Part shown: piece by piece, positions 24,740-38,779 of the stretch
Layout: each line of letters starts with the position of its first letter
How positions within the stretch are numbered: the stretch's first letter is position 1
Origin: Epiperipatus broadwayi
Lineage: Eukaryota; Onychophora; Udeonychophora; Euonychophora; Peripatidae
Reading direction: 5' to 3'
Length of the DNA stretch: 64,000 nucleotides
NCBI GenBank assembly: GCA_028023455.1
Contig: JAQFVV010006232.1
Location: 1,479,928 to 1,543,927, forward strand
Notes under the pieces: model-generated
Seen by the model: the letters and a program-made list of their open reading frames with translations, nothing else
Database searches by the model: none
What the model was told of the DNA's origin: nothing
Translations under genes and position numbers: made by a program

Positions 24740-26250
24740 CAAAACAATGAAACGGTGGATTTGCTTTATAAATCAATCCAATTACCAAACAACAGCATAT
24801 GATTCAGACATATAGCTTGATTAGTGTTGCAATAAAATAAAAGAGACATAGCAATATAAAGCCTAATCTTTTCTACAGTTGCTAGCTTATTTATTCTGAT
24901 TTATAAATATTTAAAACATAAAATAGATAAGTAATTAAAATTAAATAATGTAATGCAGTTGCACATAAATTTATTGATTTTAACATAAATTAAAATTTTA
25001 ATTAAAATACTATATCATACATAATATCTTAAGTTTAAAAACATCTGCTAATTTATAAAATAAATGCTTGGTCTGTTTAAAGAATGAATTTAATTTTAAG
25101 TATTAATATAATAATAATAATAATGATATTAACAACAACAACAATAATAAAAAAAACTTCTGCATTAGTATTTTTTCTGTTAACTCATTGCTTTTATTTA
25201 ATTAAAAATTTGAAATTACTATACAATTTAGTTATACTTACCTAAAAAAAAGGCAAAGTCATTTTGCATAATATAAAGATTTTTTTTACCATAGGATTAG
25301 TAATTATAGGTGGTGACTCTAATTGCAATTATAATATTCTATCAAGAATTTCATAGTATAATCTCTTCTTAATTTTAGGCTAATTTTAATATAAAAAAAT
25401 AATAATATTGTATTTGCAAAGATAGTCACATTAACTTTTGCTACAAAACTGAATATTTTAATGTTTCTTCTAAACCTGTTATTATTAGAATTCAACTTCT
25501 TTTACTAACAATAACTATTTTGTTCCTAATTAAAGTAGAAATAAAAATGCTGTATTGATATTATTACATTATTCTTAACTAATTTAGACATAAGAATCTT
25601 ATACTTATATGTTATTACTAAATTTAAAATAATATCTTTACTTCTTTTTTTATATATAATTTTTTATATATAATTTAAGCCTCATCTAGTTTAATTTAAG
25701 TTAACAACAAACTATCAAATACTAAGTTTAAATTAATTTTAAATTCCAGTTACCATTTCTCATTTTATCATCATATAGGCCATATATGTTCACTTTTCAA
25801 ATACTAAAAGTTAATTTGTCATTTATCATAGATAATGACATCAACACTTTTAACTGTTTCAAAAATAAACAAATTCCCTCTATAAAATTCAATAATATCA
25901 AGCATATACAAGTCATATACAATGGCATCTAATGAAACCATATGCAAAACATTTCTAATCTATTGTTCAATGTTGCTGTCTTATAACACAGTAAAGAGAA
26001 GTTTAGTAGGTATACTATTCTGAAAACATAATATAGTAGTAGAAATATTTTTATTAAATTCAACTAGATTTGATTAAGTGACATGCATATAATAGAATCA
26101 TCTCATGTAGTTCCTATAAAATCTTTTTTTTTTAATATATAAGGTATTAAATTCTTCATAATAACTCACTAACATATATAAATTTCATTATAAATATTAG
26201 CTTGAAGGGCCATTTATAAATGCAATGGAATTTTTTATATCAAAAAATTA
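24740..26250. other. AT-rich DNA, simple repeats only
   Basis: Contains a short (ATA)n/(ACA)n tract at 25106-25160. Otherwise no recognisable feature. Confidence 0.45.
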
Positions 26251-26251
26251 T

Positions 26252-27179
26252 TTAAGCCAATAAACATCACATGCCCACCACTTCTTATGCTTGTTTATAA
26301 CTGTTGTTAAAACAGGTAAAACTCACTATACGTATTGCCACACACAGCAAGCTAGAGTAATCATAGGATGCCAGAAGACTTATGCATAAAATCCCCATCT
26401 AGTGCCTATTCATCCAATATCCCCAGACTAGTTTCTGGCTTGTGGCCTTCATCAGTGAGGAGCCTTGGATCTGAGAGCAATGCACCAGGACCTTAGGATC
26501 TAATGAAACCCTCCAGCAGCCACCTTTTATCTCCACTTAACTACAAAACTATGAGTATTAAACTGAAAACACCTTAATGTTTTCAATCCAAGCCATCAGC
26601 AAATATAGTCATATGGGTTTGAACTCAGTTTATTACCCATACATTTTTGGTGTCTTTTGTTCTTTAATAACCATAGCCACCACTATCCTATGATGCAGGA
26701 TTGGTTTTAAGCCAATAAACATCACATGACCACCACTTCCTACACTTGTGTATAACTGTTGTTAAAACAGGCAAAACTCACTATACATATTGCCACACAC
26801 TGCAAACTAGAGTAATCATTGGATGCCTCATAGGATAGTGGTGGCTATGGTTATTAAAGAACCAAAGACACCAAAATGCCTTAAGCTGATGGGCTTGGAT
26901 TGAAAACATTAAGGTGTTTTCAGTTTAAGACTCATAGTTTTGTAGTTAGTGGAGATAAAAGGTGGCTTCTGGAGGGTTGCATTAGATCCTAAGATCTAGG
27001 TACAGTGCTCTCAGATCCAAGGGTCCTCACTGACAAAGGCCACAAGCCAGAAACTAATCTGTGGATATTGGGTGAGTAGGCACTAGATGGGGGTTTTATG
27101 CACAAGCCTTCTGGCATCCAATGATTACTCTAGCTTGCTGTGTGTGGCAATATGAATAGTGAGTTTTTGCCTGTTTTAA
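26252..27179. mobile_element. Pal-A composite, tandem plus inverted
   Basis: Forward unit from TAAGCCAATAAACATCAC (26252) to about 26710. A second partial forward unit runs from 26708 to about 26826. The sequence then flips to the reverse orientation, CTCATAGGATAGTGGTGG onward, up to GTTTTTGCCTGTTTTA at 27179. The architecture is the same as 15717-16863, but the flip point differs, so each composite seems to have arisen by its own rearrangement. Confidence 0.8.
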
Positions 27180-27444
27180 AAAAATATTTAGCTAATCATC
27201 AAATTAAATAAATTGTAATCAATTTTCTTTGAGGATTTTAATTAAATTTATATACACACAGAACTCTCATTAAAATACTATTTATATATAAAAACACCTC
27301 CTAGTTTTCACTTCTCTTACAATAGAAAATCAGTTGCACAAGCAAGCTAAATCTAACAAATTATGGATGGGTTAAATTTACTTAGTCTGCATTTAATCCA
27401 TTTCCTTTATCTTTGGGAAGTAAATTTTCATCAACATTATCTTG

Positions 27445-28205
27445 GTTATAAATATATCAAACAAACTCCACATCACTACACATTCTTTGTAAATCATATG
27501 AATAAAGATACAATAAAACATAAATAACTTCCAAAATGCATTTCATGCTGAACCAGCACTTTTTAGTTGGCTCAGATTACCATATCTTACACATATCTTT
27601 ATTACATGTACAATATTTAACAATAGTAAATTGTTACATTTTGAATTACAAGTGTCAAACTTATACCACCCACAAATTTGAAACAAACCACTTCAAATAT
27701 ATATAGTAATGATTATCAGTAATCATTTACTAAACTAGAAATTGTCTCTATTTCAGATATAAGTTTTATACCTATTTATGTAATAGTTTTAACAAGGCTG
27801 TAAACCTTAGCAATGAGCATCTGAAAAAATCATCACTAGGGACCTCTGTAGGTCTTTAAAACACATGCTTACGCTATGAAGAAAAGAGAGAATCCCTGCT
27901 AGAGACAATCTTTAAATTAGTAAATGATTAGTGACAATCATTACTGTATTTATTTGGAGTGATTAGTGTCTGATTATGTGTGGGCATAAGTTTGACACTT
28001 GTAATTCAAAATGCTACAATTTACTATTGATAAATATTGTAATATAATAAAGATACATATGAGAGATGGTGACCTGGGCCAACTAATAAATGCTGGTTCA
28101 GCACAAAATGAATCTTGGATGTCATTTGTCTTTTATTGTATATTTATTTATATAATTTAAGAGAAATGGGTGTAGTGATTGTTTAATACATTTATAAATA
28201 TATTA
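27445..28205. mobile_element. Foldback element, ~250-310 bp arms
   Basis: Left arm 27445-27756 and right arm 27893-28205 pair. Anchors are CATGCTGAACCAGCA near 27544 with TGCTGGTTCAGCA near 28091, ACAAGTGTCAAACTTAT near 27649 with ATAAGTTTGACACTTGT near 27987, and ATTGTCTCT near 27740 with AGAGACAAT near 27902. The spacer is about 135 bp. No coding capacity. The core around the CAGCA motif also occurs in the repeats at 39.57 and 54.11 kb. Confidence 0.8.
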
Positions 28206-28284
28206 CACATGGGACAGAAATGTGAAGATCTCCATGTGTGTGTGATTAATTAAAAACAGATATATTAATCTTTAATTGAGGTTT

Positions 28285-28430
28285 AAAATTCATGTTTGAG
28301 ATAGAGACCATCTCTAGTTTAGTAAATGATTAATGATAATCATTACTTTATCTGCAGTGGTTGGTGTCAAATTTATGGTTAGTGTAAGTTTGATGCTTGT
28401 AAGTCAAAATGTAACTATCTTGGTTGTAAT
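28285..28430. repeat. Extra half-arm of the 27.4-28.2 kb foldback
   Basis: GAGATAGAGACCATCTC..., TTAGTAAATGATTAATGATAATCATTAC and GTAAGTTTGATGCTTGTAAGTCAAAATG repeat the right-arm order of the foldback just upstream. This third copy is in the right-arm orientation. Confidence 0.65.
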
Positions 28431-28499
28431 CACAAAATAATTTCAAAAAATAGAAGTATTATTTTGAAAATTATCTAAATTTTTACTTTTTAAAACAGC

Positions 28500-28625
28500 A
28501 ACAATTTTTTTCACACAATAGTGCCAATAAGTAGTGTAAGCTCTAGTAATTAGCAGATGCTAAAAGTTGTGCATTATAATCTCGATCCAGTGCTTACTAT
28601 CCAATTTTTCCAAACAATTAATTAT
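28500..28625. repeat. Decayed Pal-A fragment
   Basis: CTCTAGTAATTAGCAGATGC, then GTGCATTATAATCTCGATCCAGTGCTTACTATCC, parallels the Pal-A order (CTAGAGTAATCA, GTGCATAAAATCCCCATCTAGTGCCTACTCATCC). Strongly diverged, forward orientation. Confidence 0.45.
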
Positions 28626-28629
28626 TACA

Positions 28630-30365
28630 TCTTGCATTAAGTGGCATTATTAAGTGGAAAATTTGCTATTGTTTTGATAGCTTGTATAAACATAGAAAAG
28701 GTGATTACATAATGATTTAATGGTTTAATTTTTATTTTTGTTTGCAAACAGAAATAGGATCTGAAGAATTTATTTTTTGTATATCTATTATTCTCAATTA
28801 ATATATTGCTCTTATTATAGTGGATCAAGGATTTTATACCAATAAAATATATATTAATCAATTAAAATCATGATTTAGTAATTCTTTTGTAGATGGCATA
28901 TTCAGAAATGTCTAGTGAATACAAAATTATTGTCATTCTATGTAGTTTGTAAGTTAAGGTTGTTTTCATGATTCACACTCAAAAAATTTTGTATGATCAT
29001 TAGAACTTGGTAAAATTATATTCTCATTTTTATGCTACTTTCTACAGATTTGTATGGAATTCGTAAATACTATACCACCATTTTAAATACTTAATTGTCA
29101 ACAAAATACAATCCAAATATGTTCTCCTTATTGTTTTATAATTAACATATTCATAAACTTTAATGCTTTCTCAGTTATGGCTATTTTTGTAGACTGTGAT
29201 TATTTGAGATAAATCTTACTGCGACCAAAAGTCAAATTATGTGTTGATATACAAAAATTATTGTTTTCTATAAATAATGCTTATGTATTAATTGAAAGCT
29301 GTTTTTATCCATTACATAAAAGTGATTCAGCTTGTTCAACTTCTTATTAAGATGACTAAAATTTTAATGAGAAATGAAGAAACATAATTTTTTTTTAGTT
29401 TAGGATTTTATTTTCAGGCAATAATTCCATAGTAAGTAGAACCGAGCACTATATATATATCATATTATTAGCCAGTATTCATTTATTTATTTTCAGCTAG
29501 AAGTCAGATAAAAATAGAAAAAGCATAAACGATCACTACCCAAACTTTGAGTAGCCTGATAAGCATTATCTTCTTCTTCATTGTTTTTCCATAAAATATG
29601 TATATATCTGTACGTGTGAGTGAGACAGAATTCATTTATTATAAGATTATAAATGAATCAATCGTCTTTATGTATTTTCAAGATCTTGAGACTTTCTTTT
29701 AGCAATTAGATTAAAATTCTGAAGTTTTTGAAGAGCCTTTCATGATAATAACTGAATCCTTAACAATGTTTTTTATTTAATCCAAAAGAAAACCTCTAAA
29801 ATATAACAATATAGACTAATTTAAATGTCTTTTAAACACTGATATACATTCGTGAACAATATAAAAAATAAACTTTTGGTTTATATATATATATACATTT
29901 ATCTTTAAGGTTTGTACTCTATATCTGATAATTAAAAACCTATATTCTTATAACTTTATTACCTAATTTAGTTATTGTATACTTAAAAATATTAATTTAT
30001 AATACTGAGTACAGGTGGAGTAACAAAAAAACGGACTATCATAATCAGGAAAAAAACGCATTCGATCATCATACGTGATAATTTGCTATTGTTTCCCAGA
30101 CTCTTAATACAATTTATTTTAGAATATCAATAGTTAAAACTAGATAATAAATTACAATGAAATTTATCTTTATTATTACAATAATTGTAAAGAGATTTTA
30201 TGAATCTCTCAATTATTCCAAAGTTTTTAAGCTGTATGGGCATGCATATCATGCTTTATATAATTAGTTATATATATATATTAATAATTTTTAATAGACG
30301 TTATTGCTAAAATATTTTAATAAGTAAAATTATATCTTATATTTGAAATACAAGCATAATTCATA
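28630..30365. other. AT-rich DNA, nothing recognised
   Basis: No supported gene. CpG is locally kept around 30000-30080 (AAACGGAC, AACGCATTCGATC, ATACGTG). Confidence 0.4.
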
Positions 30366-30370
30366 AGAGC

Positions 30371-31400
30371 ATTGTCAGATGTTAATAAACAGTAATCAAT
30401 GAAAATAGTAACCTGTAAACAATTTTTACATGGAAGAGGTATATTTTCTAAATACAATCATTTCTTGTTATTTAGAAGAGGCATCCTTTTGAATGCAAAA
30501 GCACTTACAGTTTATTATTGTCATTGATTTCTGTTTATTAACATCTGATAATGATTTTTCTAGTACGATAATATAACAAATATTTTCATATATTAAAATA
30601 TTTTAACAAATAACATCTAGTGGAGCAGTGTATTATTAATAAGAAAAATGTCAAAGGTTGTGAGTATGTATAGTATTACAAGAGATTGCATTTAGGGAAT
30701 GTGCTCTTTGAATACAAAAAGCATTTACCGTTTATTACTATCATTGATTACTGTCTATTAGGTTGCAGTTTATTATTTTTATTAATTACTGTCAATTAAC
30801 ATCTGGCAATGATTTTCCTGATATGAAAACATAAAAGATATTTCCATATACTAAAATATTCAACAGTAATATGTATTAAAAATTATTGCTGTTTAACATG
30901 TAATTGATTTGTGGAACACTTTATTATTAATAAAGAATATGTGAAAGGTTGTGAGCTTTCTCTTTTTAAAACAAGCACATACTGTGGCACTTTAGTTTCT
31001 ATATAACACCAAGATTTTGCATTTAGAATGCAAAAAGTGTTCACATTTACTATTTTTATTGATTATTTTTCCATTAAGTTCTGACAATGATTTTTTTAAT
31101 ATGAAAATATAACAGATATTTCCAGGTATTAAGATATTTCAACAATAACATATGTTATAATTTATTACTTTATAACCTCTAACTGATTAATGAAACAATA
31201 TATTATTAATGAGGAATACATAAAAGGTTACGAGATTTATTTCCTTAAAATGTAAATATATACTGTTTCTTTAGTCTCAGTATAACACCAAAAAATTTAA
31301 TTTTTAAAAAGTATTCATTTGAATCCAAAAAGTATTTACAGATTACTATATTCATTGATTAATATCTATTAACATTTATCTTTTTTTTAATATGAAAATA
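30371..31400. repeat. Inverted and tandem repeats, ~300 bp period
   Basis: An inverted pair comes first (30371-30418 against 30505-30555, ATTGTCAGATGTTAATAAACAG and complement). The right half is then repeated in tandem: GAATGCAAAAAGCACTTACAG-like starts lie at 30491, 30710, 31027 and 31321, giving spacings of 219, 317 and 294 bp. Each unit carries ACATCTGATAATGATTTT, TATTATTAATAA and a GGTTGTGAG-like element. Confidence 0.75.
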
Positions 31401-31404
31401 TAAA

Positions 31405-32050
31405 GATATTTTTACACATATATATCCATTGTAACTGAAGTTATCAACCCATTGGAAACTGATTAAGATCCAACTCAATGTAATAACATACATTCTATTT
31501 AAATTCAATTGTATTATTTAATTTGTTATTAAAGATTCAATGTAAATTAAGTGGTAAATTAAATAAAGCCTTCTTAGTATCAGTTTAATGTTAGATGATA
31601 TGGTAGAGCTTTTAATCAAACACATTTCTAAATAAATATTCTTTCAAATATATAAATAACTTATTACACACTACATAAATAATTTTAATAATGTTAATTT
31701 AACTTGTCTTATTTAAGAATTTGTATAATTTTTCAAATAGCAATATTTATGTGAAAAATCAAAGATTGATTTTTTTCAATATTAAATGCTTTTATTTAAG
31801 ATAGAAATCCTGTTTATTTGGTAAATTTTAAAATTAAAATTGAATTTCTTTCTATTAAATAAATTTGCTTCAAATTTTGTACATATATTATAAATCACTG
31901 AGAATTAAATATTTTAGATAGGTATTTTAGTTTCTTTACCATAGAGGTATTGGCATATCAAATTTGAAATATATTGTTATCAGTTCAATAAGTTGTACAT
32001 AATGCATGTGAAAATACTATATATATATATATATATAGTATAAAATAGAT
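31405..32050. other. AT-rich DNA, nothing recognised
   Basis: Only a short (TA)n palindrome, near 32017-32041, stands out. Confidence 0.45.
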
Positions 32051-32054
32051 TAAC

Positions 32055-32855
32055 AATGAAAATAGAAACCATAATCATCCCCATTGAATAATCAAAAATA
32101 ATGACTAAACATTAATTAATAAATATAAAATGAATAAATATATGAGGATTAATATAAATGGAATAATATAAAAAGTCCATGAGAATCAGCATTTGGATAG
32201 CAATATCAGTAGTTACAATAATATAAGTTACATTACCAACATTAAGCAAGAATAATCAATGATCATCAATTGTGACTGGATTTAAAAGAGATTTGATAGT
32301 TAATAACAAACTTACAGTGTGATATAAAGTAATCATATTGGTGTACATATTTAAGTGCCAAAGTATGTTTCATAAAAAATAATGCAGAAAACCTGAAACA
32401 TGCTGATCTTTGTCAATGTTCTGTCCATGTGGCAGAATGACTGTACATTCCAACTATAACTAAAGGTTCTCTAAAAAATATAAAAAGCAGTGAATGAATT
32501 TGAAAAGTGTTTTTATTATTATCCTATCCAGAGAATCATCTGATTGTCCAAACACAACATAAACCCCCACATATAGATAAATTAACTTTTATTGCTCTAG
32601 AGCTAGCTCATAATTGTAAGAACCCCTGGTATTGCAACTATAAACAACAAAATATGTAGGTATGTGCTTAATGTATTTTAAATGAAATAGTCTTATTGGC
32701 AAAATTTACAAATTTCTTTAAATACTAGGTTATAATGAAATCAAGTCACACTGTCAATTTATAGAACAGATAGCTGAACAAATAATAACATTAACACTAT
32801 TTTTAACTATTATTTAATAAATTAACTAATAAATTAATTTAAAAAATTGAGATCA
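32055..32855 (-). repeat. Dispersed repeat, A unit, copy 1
   Basis: Matches 40105-40850 in the same orientation with heavy divergence. Shared anchors are CTGAAACATGCTGATC (32393 and 40396), AGAGAATCATCTG / AGAGAAACATCTG (32530 and 40525), TAGCTCATAATTG / TAGCTCATGATTA and GAAATAGTCTT (32684 and 40669). The strand is set to match the coding relics of the adjoining B unit; function unknown. Confidence 0.65.
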
Positions 32856-32959
32856 ATAGGATATGATAATTCCAACTTTCATGTTTTATCAAAAGTATAC
32901 AATTTCATATAGTACAACCAGTTGATTTTTATTATACTAAAATAATTAATTAACTTCTG

Positions 32960-35900
32960 TTTTAGTCCCCCTCCTTTTTTGACAATTAAATACAAAACTA
33001 TATCTCACAAATAAAAGATAAAAGTATTTAAACTAGATAAAACACTTTTTTTACAATTTGGAAGAAAAATCAAATGACTAAAAGTAATGTTTAAAAAAGT
33101 GTTATTATTATTCATTAGTACCTATTACTATTTATCTTAAAAGTTATTTTTTAAGGTTGGTGTAGATGTATGTGCAGTATATAATAACTTAGATTAACAT
33201 GGTTTTTGTGTCCCCTTTCATGGTGTTTTTTTTCTTGTAAGCTTCTATGAGTTATTTTATTAACTTTTTCTTTTATTAATTCAAATTTTAGTTATGATAA
33301 CTTTTTCATTAACACAGATATCAAAAGTAATGTACATAGTAAAATTTATACAGTTTTTAAATATATTTTCTCATCATACCTACACAATATAACAATTTGC
33401 AGATTAGGTTTTCACAGAATGAGACCATCATGCTTTTGAATAAACCATCATGCTTTCAAATAAAAAAGCTTGAAATGGATTTCACTAGGGTTCTTTTCAT
33501 TTCATTTTATACAAGTTCTTTTTATAAACAGACTCCATAATGAGATGTTTCTAGCTAAATTTTAGTATAATTTTTCTTAAATCTATTTTAAAAATCATTT
33601 TTACACTATTAGTGAGATTAGACTTACATCAGAATATATAATTATTTTTTCCTGTCTGCTTTACGGCAGTTTCAAAAATAACTCTCACAAGACACTGAGG
33701 TCTACTGCTTTAACCTGTCCCCTATATTTTTATTTGGAACACTCTTGTATTCATCCAAACATATTTCAACATGACAGCATTAAACCCTGACCAATTAAGT
33801 CTTCTTTTATAAAAAATTTTTTTGCTTAGGTCCCTCCTTTTTTTGATTAAAAAAAAAATCCAATCATATTAAAAAATTCTTCTGTAGTAATTTTCCTCTC
33901 AATTGTTAAAAACAAGATAATCTTTACTTTGAAAACCACTACATTTTGTTTTAGAGACAGATAAAGACTTAAAAAACATTATTTAATTGAAACAAAATGT
34001 CTAAACTGAAATGTTAAAACCTTATTTAAAAAAAACAACAATAAATAGTAAATAAATTTTTCCTTATTTACCAATGTTATTATTGTTATTTCTTAAAAAC
34101 TTAAAAGTATTCAATGAATTACTGAAGAAAATTTTTTTTTATCTTAATTACTTTTTAAAAAATCAACACCTAATACTTAAAATTAATGAAAAAAAAATAA
34201 AATAATTATTATTTTTAATTTTTTTTTTACAACTATTCATATTATCATTTACAAAAATGTTTGGGAATTCTCATAATATAATTTAGTGAATGAAAATCTT
34301 TACATCAGTTAATAATTGTTATTATAAGATAATATATTAAAAACTTTCTCATATCTCTATTCTAGGATTAGTTGTTCTGATATGCTTGTATTATCTGACA
34401 TGGCCAGAGTTGGCTTCTGTCTACAATATTAAAATAACCTTCCCTTAAAATTATGATAATGAAAATGAACATTTAATTTCTTATTATGTTAAATTTATAT
34501 TCTTAATATTCACTTTATTATTAATGCTATATCATTCAACTTCATTTTTTTCATTTATTTGTACTTTGCTAAAAGCTTTAGTATTTTTTCTTTACTTTTA
34601 GACAATTTATTTATTATTTAGAACAAAGAAACTAATGGCATATTAGCATATCCCACTCCTTAAATTGCATCGAGATTTTTTTCTCAAGATGCTAGAATTC
34701 ATTTGATTTATGTAACTATCAGCTCTTGGCTGGAATTATGGTCATTGGGCTATTTTGTTGTTTTACAATTTATTGATCATATATTAGTGATTAGTAACTC
34801 TTGACATTTTCCTTACAAGCTAGCAATACTTTACCTATTTTGGGAAGTCATATTCAGAGAATGATTTTTTATACATAAATAATTACAGCATTTTATAAAA
34901 TCATTTTGTCTTTAAAATGTTCCAAAATCATTGATGTAGTAAGTCATCTTCATAGCTACTTTAAATGGCACCTTTTACTTCTGTCCCATATGTTTTTAAA
35001 TGGAGACAGATCTTATTATCATTGATTTAAATTTTCCTCTACAATCTTCATAACCCTTACCAGTTTTATCATGGTGGATTGATCTTGATCCTCTTGTTTA
35101 TTGACTTTACATCTTTCTGGCCTGAACTTGTATATTGATAAAGAGATTCATTTGGTGATCTGTGTGTTGTAGCTGGTTTTTTGGGCTCCATTAACTTTAT
35201 GAATGTCTCACTATTTTTGTTTTTCACTCACTTTCTCTACTTGATAATCTTTTTCATTTTTCCAATATAGATGGAATCTGTTAGTGTTCTTCATTTACCA
35301 AATGTTTGCTTCATTATTGTTTTTTATTATAAATTCCCATCTCTGACTGACAATTAATTGACTGTTTAGATCAAGCATTTTGATGAACACAGCTACAGTG
35401 ATCAGTATCAATGACCATTATTCAAACCTCACAGGCACATTTTTTCTTATGATCCAAATTATCTGGTCTTTAGTTAGAGAATGAGTAGTTAGGGCTGTCA
35501 GTCAATCATTTGCTCTCAGAAGAAAGTGGTATATGTGCCTCCATATTTATACTTTTCCTGTGAGGCTTGATGCTTTATACTCTTTGATATTCTTCAGTTC
35601 AGTAGTTGACCAATAAAGCCTTTTTATATTTTCAAAAGTACTACGCTTGAAACACAAAGAATTCTACCATGACTAAGCTTTCCTCGGTAAGAGACTGCAT
35701 GCTATCACCATTATAGTTTTCTATGGCATCATGTTTAAATTATAAAAAAAACTTTTCAAGCTAAGTAAATGTTTGATAAAGGGTTTCAGCAACCTCATTC
35801 TTAAATGTTATCTTCTTTAAGAATTGCTTTACTGAACCATGCAGATCAGGTTAAAAGAACACTAAGATAGTCATGCTCTTGGATGGACAGAAAGCTTGTT

Positions 35901-35990
35901 ACTTATTCTTCAGGGAAGTATTCATTTTGTTCTTTGTTATCTTTTAGTGACTGAGCTGCAAAATGAATTGTAGAGATACTCAGATGCTAG
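32960..35990 (-). repeat. Dispersed repeat, B unit, copy I
   Basis: Aligns with 36030-38770 (copy II) and 42010-45200 (copy III). Anchors are TATTAGTGAGA (33607, 36046 and, as AGTAGTGAGA, 42661), GACAGCATTAAACCCTGACCA (33773, cf. 42828), ATCAGCTCTTGGCTGGAATTATGG (34717, cf. 37340) and CTACAATCTTCATAACCCTTACC (35039, cf. 43658). The minus strand gives short Lys/Asn-rich frames with stops. It is probably the degraded coding part of an LTR or other retroelement, unidentified. Confidence 0.6.
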
Positions 35991-36029
35991 CTAAAATTAG
36001 CACATTATATTACTGATATTTATTTTGCA

Positions 36030-38775
36030 ACTCATTCTTTTAAACTATTAGTGAGAAGAGACCTGATTCAGGCTATAAAAATAATTATCACTGTTTTCTT
36101 CACCACTGAATTGAGAGAAACTGTTTCTCACCAAAACCTAATGTTTACAGCTATTTCATTGAGACACTCCTGTATTCATCCAACCCCATATTATTTTAGA
36201 CACAACAGCTTTAAACTTTCACAAATTGAGACTATACAGAACATTATTTTGCTATTTCTCTCCATTTTTTAATTTAAAAATTTAATCGTATTAATAATTT
36301 TCTCTGTAGTTATTTTTATTCTCAATTGTGAAAAGAGAATAATCTTTAATTACACTTTACTTTAAAAACATTGTTTTTTTTTGTTTTAGAAAGAAATAAA
36401 GATTAACAAAAAAAATTATTTAGTTAAAACTAAATATTTTAACCAAAAACCTTATTTTTTGTTTTCTTTTAAAAACCTAATAAAGTGTAGATAAAATTTT
36501 CATCATTTACTTGTTTTATTATTCTTATTTTTATACAAATACTAAAACTAAAATTACTGAATAAAGGAAGAAATATTTTTACCATTACTTTTTAAAAAAA
36601 AAACTAATACATAAATGTAATGTAGAGAGACAATAAAAAGCATATTTGTTATATTATTTTTGTACATTTTTACTGACTTTTACAAATACTTTTAACAAAT
36701 TATAAATATTTATATTATTATTTTAAAAAGTGTTAAGGAAGTTCGTATTTAAGCATGGTGAGCAAAGGCAGGTTTATATAGATATAAACTCTATGCACAA
36801 GCATAAACATTATTTTAAAGTTGAAACTCATGAGAGAATGCACAGATATTTAAAGTGCAAGCCCTGCGGATTTATTTCTTATTTATAATTTTATGTGTGT
36901 GTGTGCATTATATAACTAACAGATTTTTGCCAAATTAAAATTTTAAAATCAGTTAATAATTGTTATTATATAAAAATTATTCTTATATTTTCATTCAAAA
37001 TTTTCTAGTTCTGAAAGCTTCAAATATCTGACATGACTTGGTAGCCTCTGTATGCAATATTACAATAGTCCCTTTTTAAAATGATAACAATGAAATGGAA
37101 ATGAACATTTTTTTCCAATTATATAAAATTTATATTCTTAATTTCCTCTTTATTACTAATGCATTTTTCAATTTATTTGTACTTCAATAAAGACTTTACT
37201 ATTTCATCTTTATTTTAAAACAATTAATTTCTTTATTTATAAAGAATAGATGCAAGGCATATTCACCTACCACAATCTTTTTGAAATGCACTGAAATTCT
37301 TTTATTCAAGATTCTACAATTCATTTGATTTTTATAACTATCAGCTCATGGCTGGAATTATAGTTCTTGGACTATTTTATTACTTCACAATTTATTGATC
37401 ACATATTAATTTTGCAATTTTTTATAGCAAGCTGGAATTATTTTATCTATTTTAGGAATTCATATTCAGTGATTTAGTTTTTCTTACACATATGTAATTC
37501 AGCATTTTGGGAATCATTTTATCTTAAAACAGATGCCACATTGTTGGTGTAGTAGAGTGTCACTATTTACCTATGTTCCAGAAGTGTCTAAATGGAGAAT
37601 ATATTTTTGTGCCACATTGAGAATATGCTTTACCATCTTCACAATTTCCACCCATTTTGAAAGCTGGAGTTTATCTTGATATTGTTGTTTCCTGACTCGA
37701 ACTCTTTCTGTATTTTTATCTAAACATGTAATAGATAGGAGACTCATTAGTTTTGTTGCATTGGATAAACTTTGTGAATGCATCATAATTCTTGATTTTT
37801 CAACATTATCTGTACTTTTTCAGATTTTTCCAGTAAACATGAAGACTATAGATGTTGTTCACATTTCCCCTTTCATGATTATAATTTTCTTTTTTGTAAT
37901 TAAAATATACTGATGATTGACTGCTTAGATTAAATGCTCATTGAATTGGTCACCATTACCAATTTGCTTTTGCTGAAATGTAAGAAGAAAATTTCTTTTT
38001 GTGATGTGAATGGTATGGCATTCAGTTAGCAGATGAAGAGTTAGGGTGACCAACATAGTCACTTGCCTTCTAAAGAAAGTCATATATCTCTACAGATTTA
38101 TATATTTCTGGTGAGACTTGGTACTTTCTATCTTCATGATATTCTTCAGTGTAAGAACTGATTAATAATGTCTTTACACAATTTTCAAAAGTAGTGGCTC
38201 TGTGAAAAAGAATCTCACTTTGCCTGAGATGCGCCCCATATGTGGATCCATGCTATCACCATCATACTTTAATCGAATCTCATGTAGAAATAAAATCCAT
38301 TACTAAGCTAAGTAAATGTTAAATGGAGCCTGGTTTCTATATGATACATTTTTTTAGAATCTTTTCAGTAAAACATGCAGCCCATTTCGATATAAAAATT
38401 TTAGCCTATACTTTTTTAGGATTGTTTTGATTGCCATTTCATCATCTTTTTTGGAATGGTGAGTTTTGTTTTGTTAATATTTTCTGTCCAAATCCATCTT
38501 TTTAGACAACCAATAATTTGTTTATATGTCTGTTGATTGACATTGCTTAATTTTTTAATTTCTGTCTTAGGATCCTGCTGAAACTTTCTGACAATATTTT
38601 CCTTTCTCTTTTTCATCTGAAATTTCCTGTTTAATTCTTTATAATTTAATCTACAATTGTTCTATTATTTCTTTCTTTACTTGTAAATTAAAATGGTCTA
38701 TCCTCTGTATAATCATTTTTTTAACCATATCTTGCATCCAATCCATAGCATCCACTATTTTCTTACCTCATACAA
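36030..38775 (-). repeat. Dispersed repeat, B unit, copy II
   Basis: Follows copy I head-to-tail. Minus-strand frames include 37571-37786 (71 codons; a Lys/Gln-rich segment with KQQYQDKLQLSKWVEIVK) and 38416-38616 (66 codons; highly basic, start MKKRKENIVRKFQQD). Between these, translations carry many stops. The second piece has a counterpart in copy III near 44.45-44.55 kb with the pattern KMSERFSRIPK, so the product was real and shared, but I do not recognise the family. A Gag-like protein is possible. Confidence 0.55.
38416..38616 (-). pseudogene. Basic coiled-coil protein remnant of the B repeat
   Basis: A 66-codon open minus-strand stretch rich in Lys, Gln and Asn, with the segment RKFQQDPKTEIKKLSNVN followed by QQTYKQIIGCLKRW. 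Copy III encodes the diverged equivalent across stops. Conservation of the same translated segment in two diverged DNA copies supports past coding. No domain recognised. Confidence 0.4.
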
Positions 38776-38779
38776 TAAT

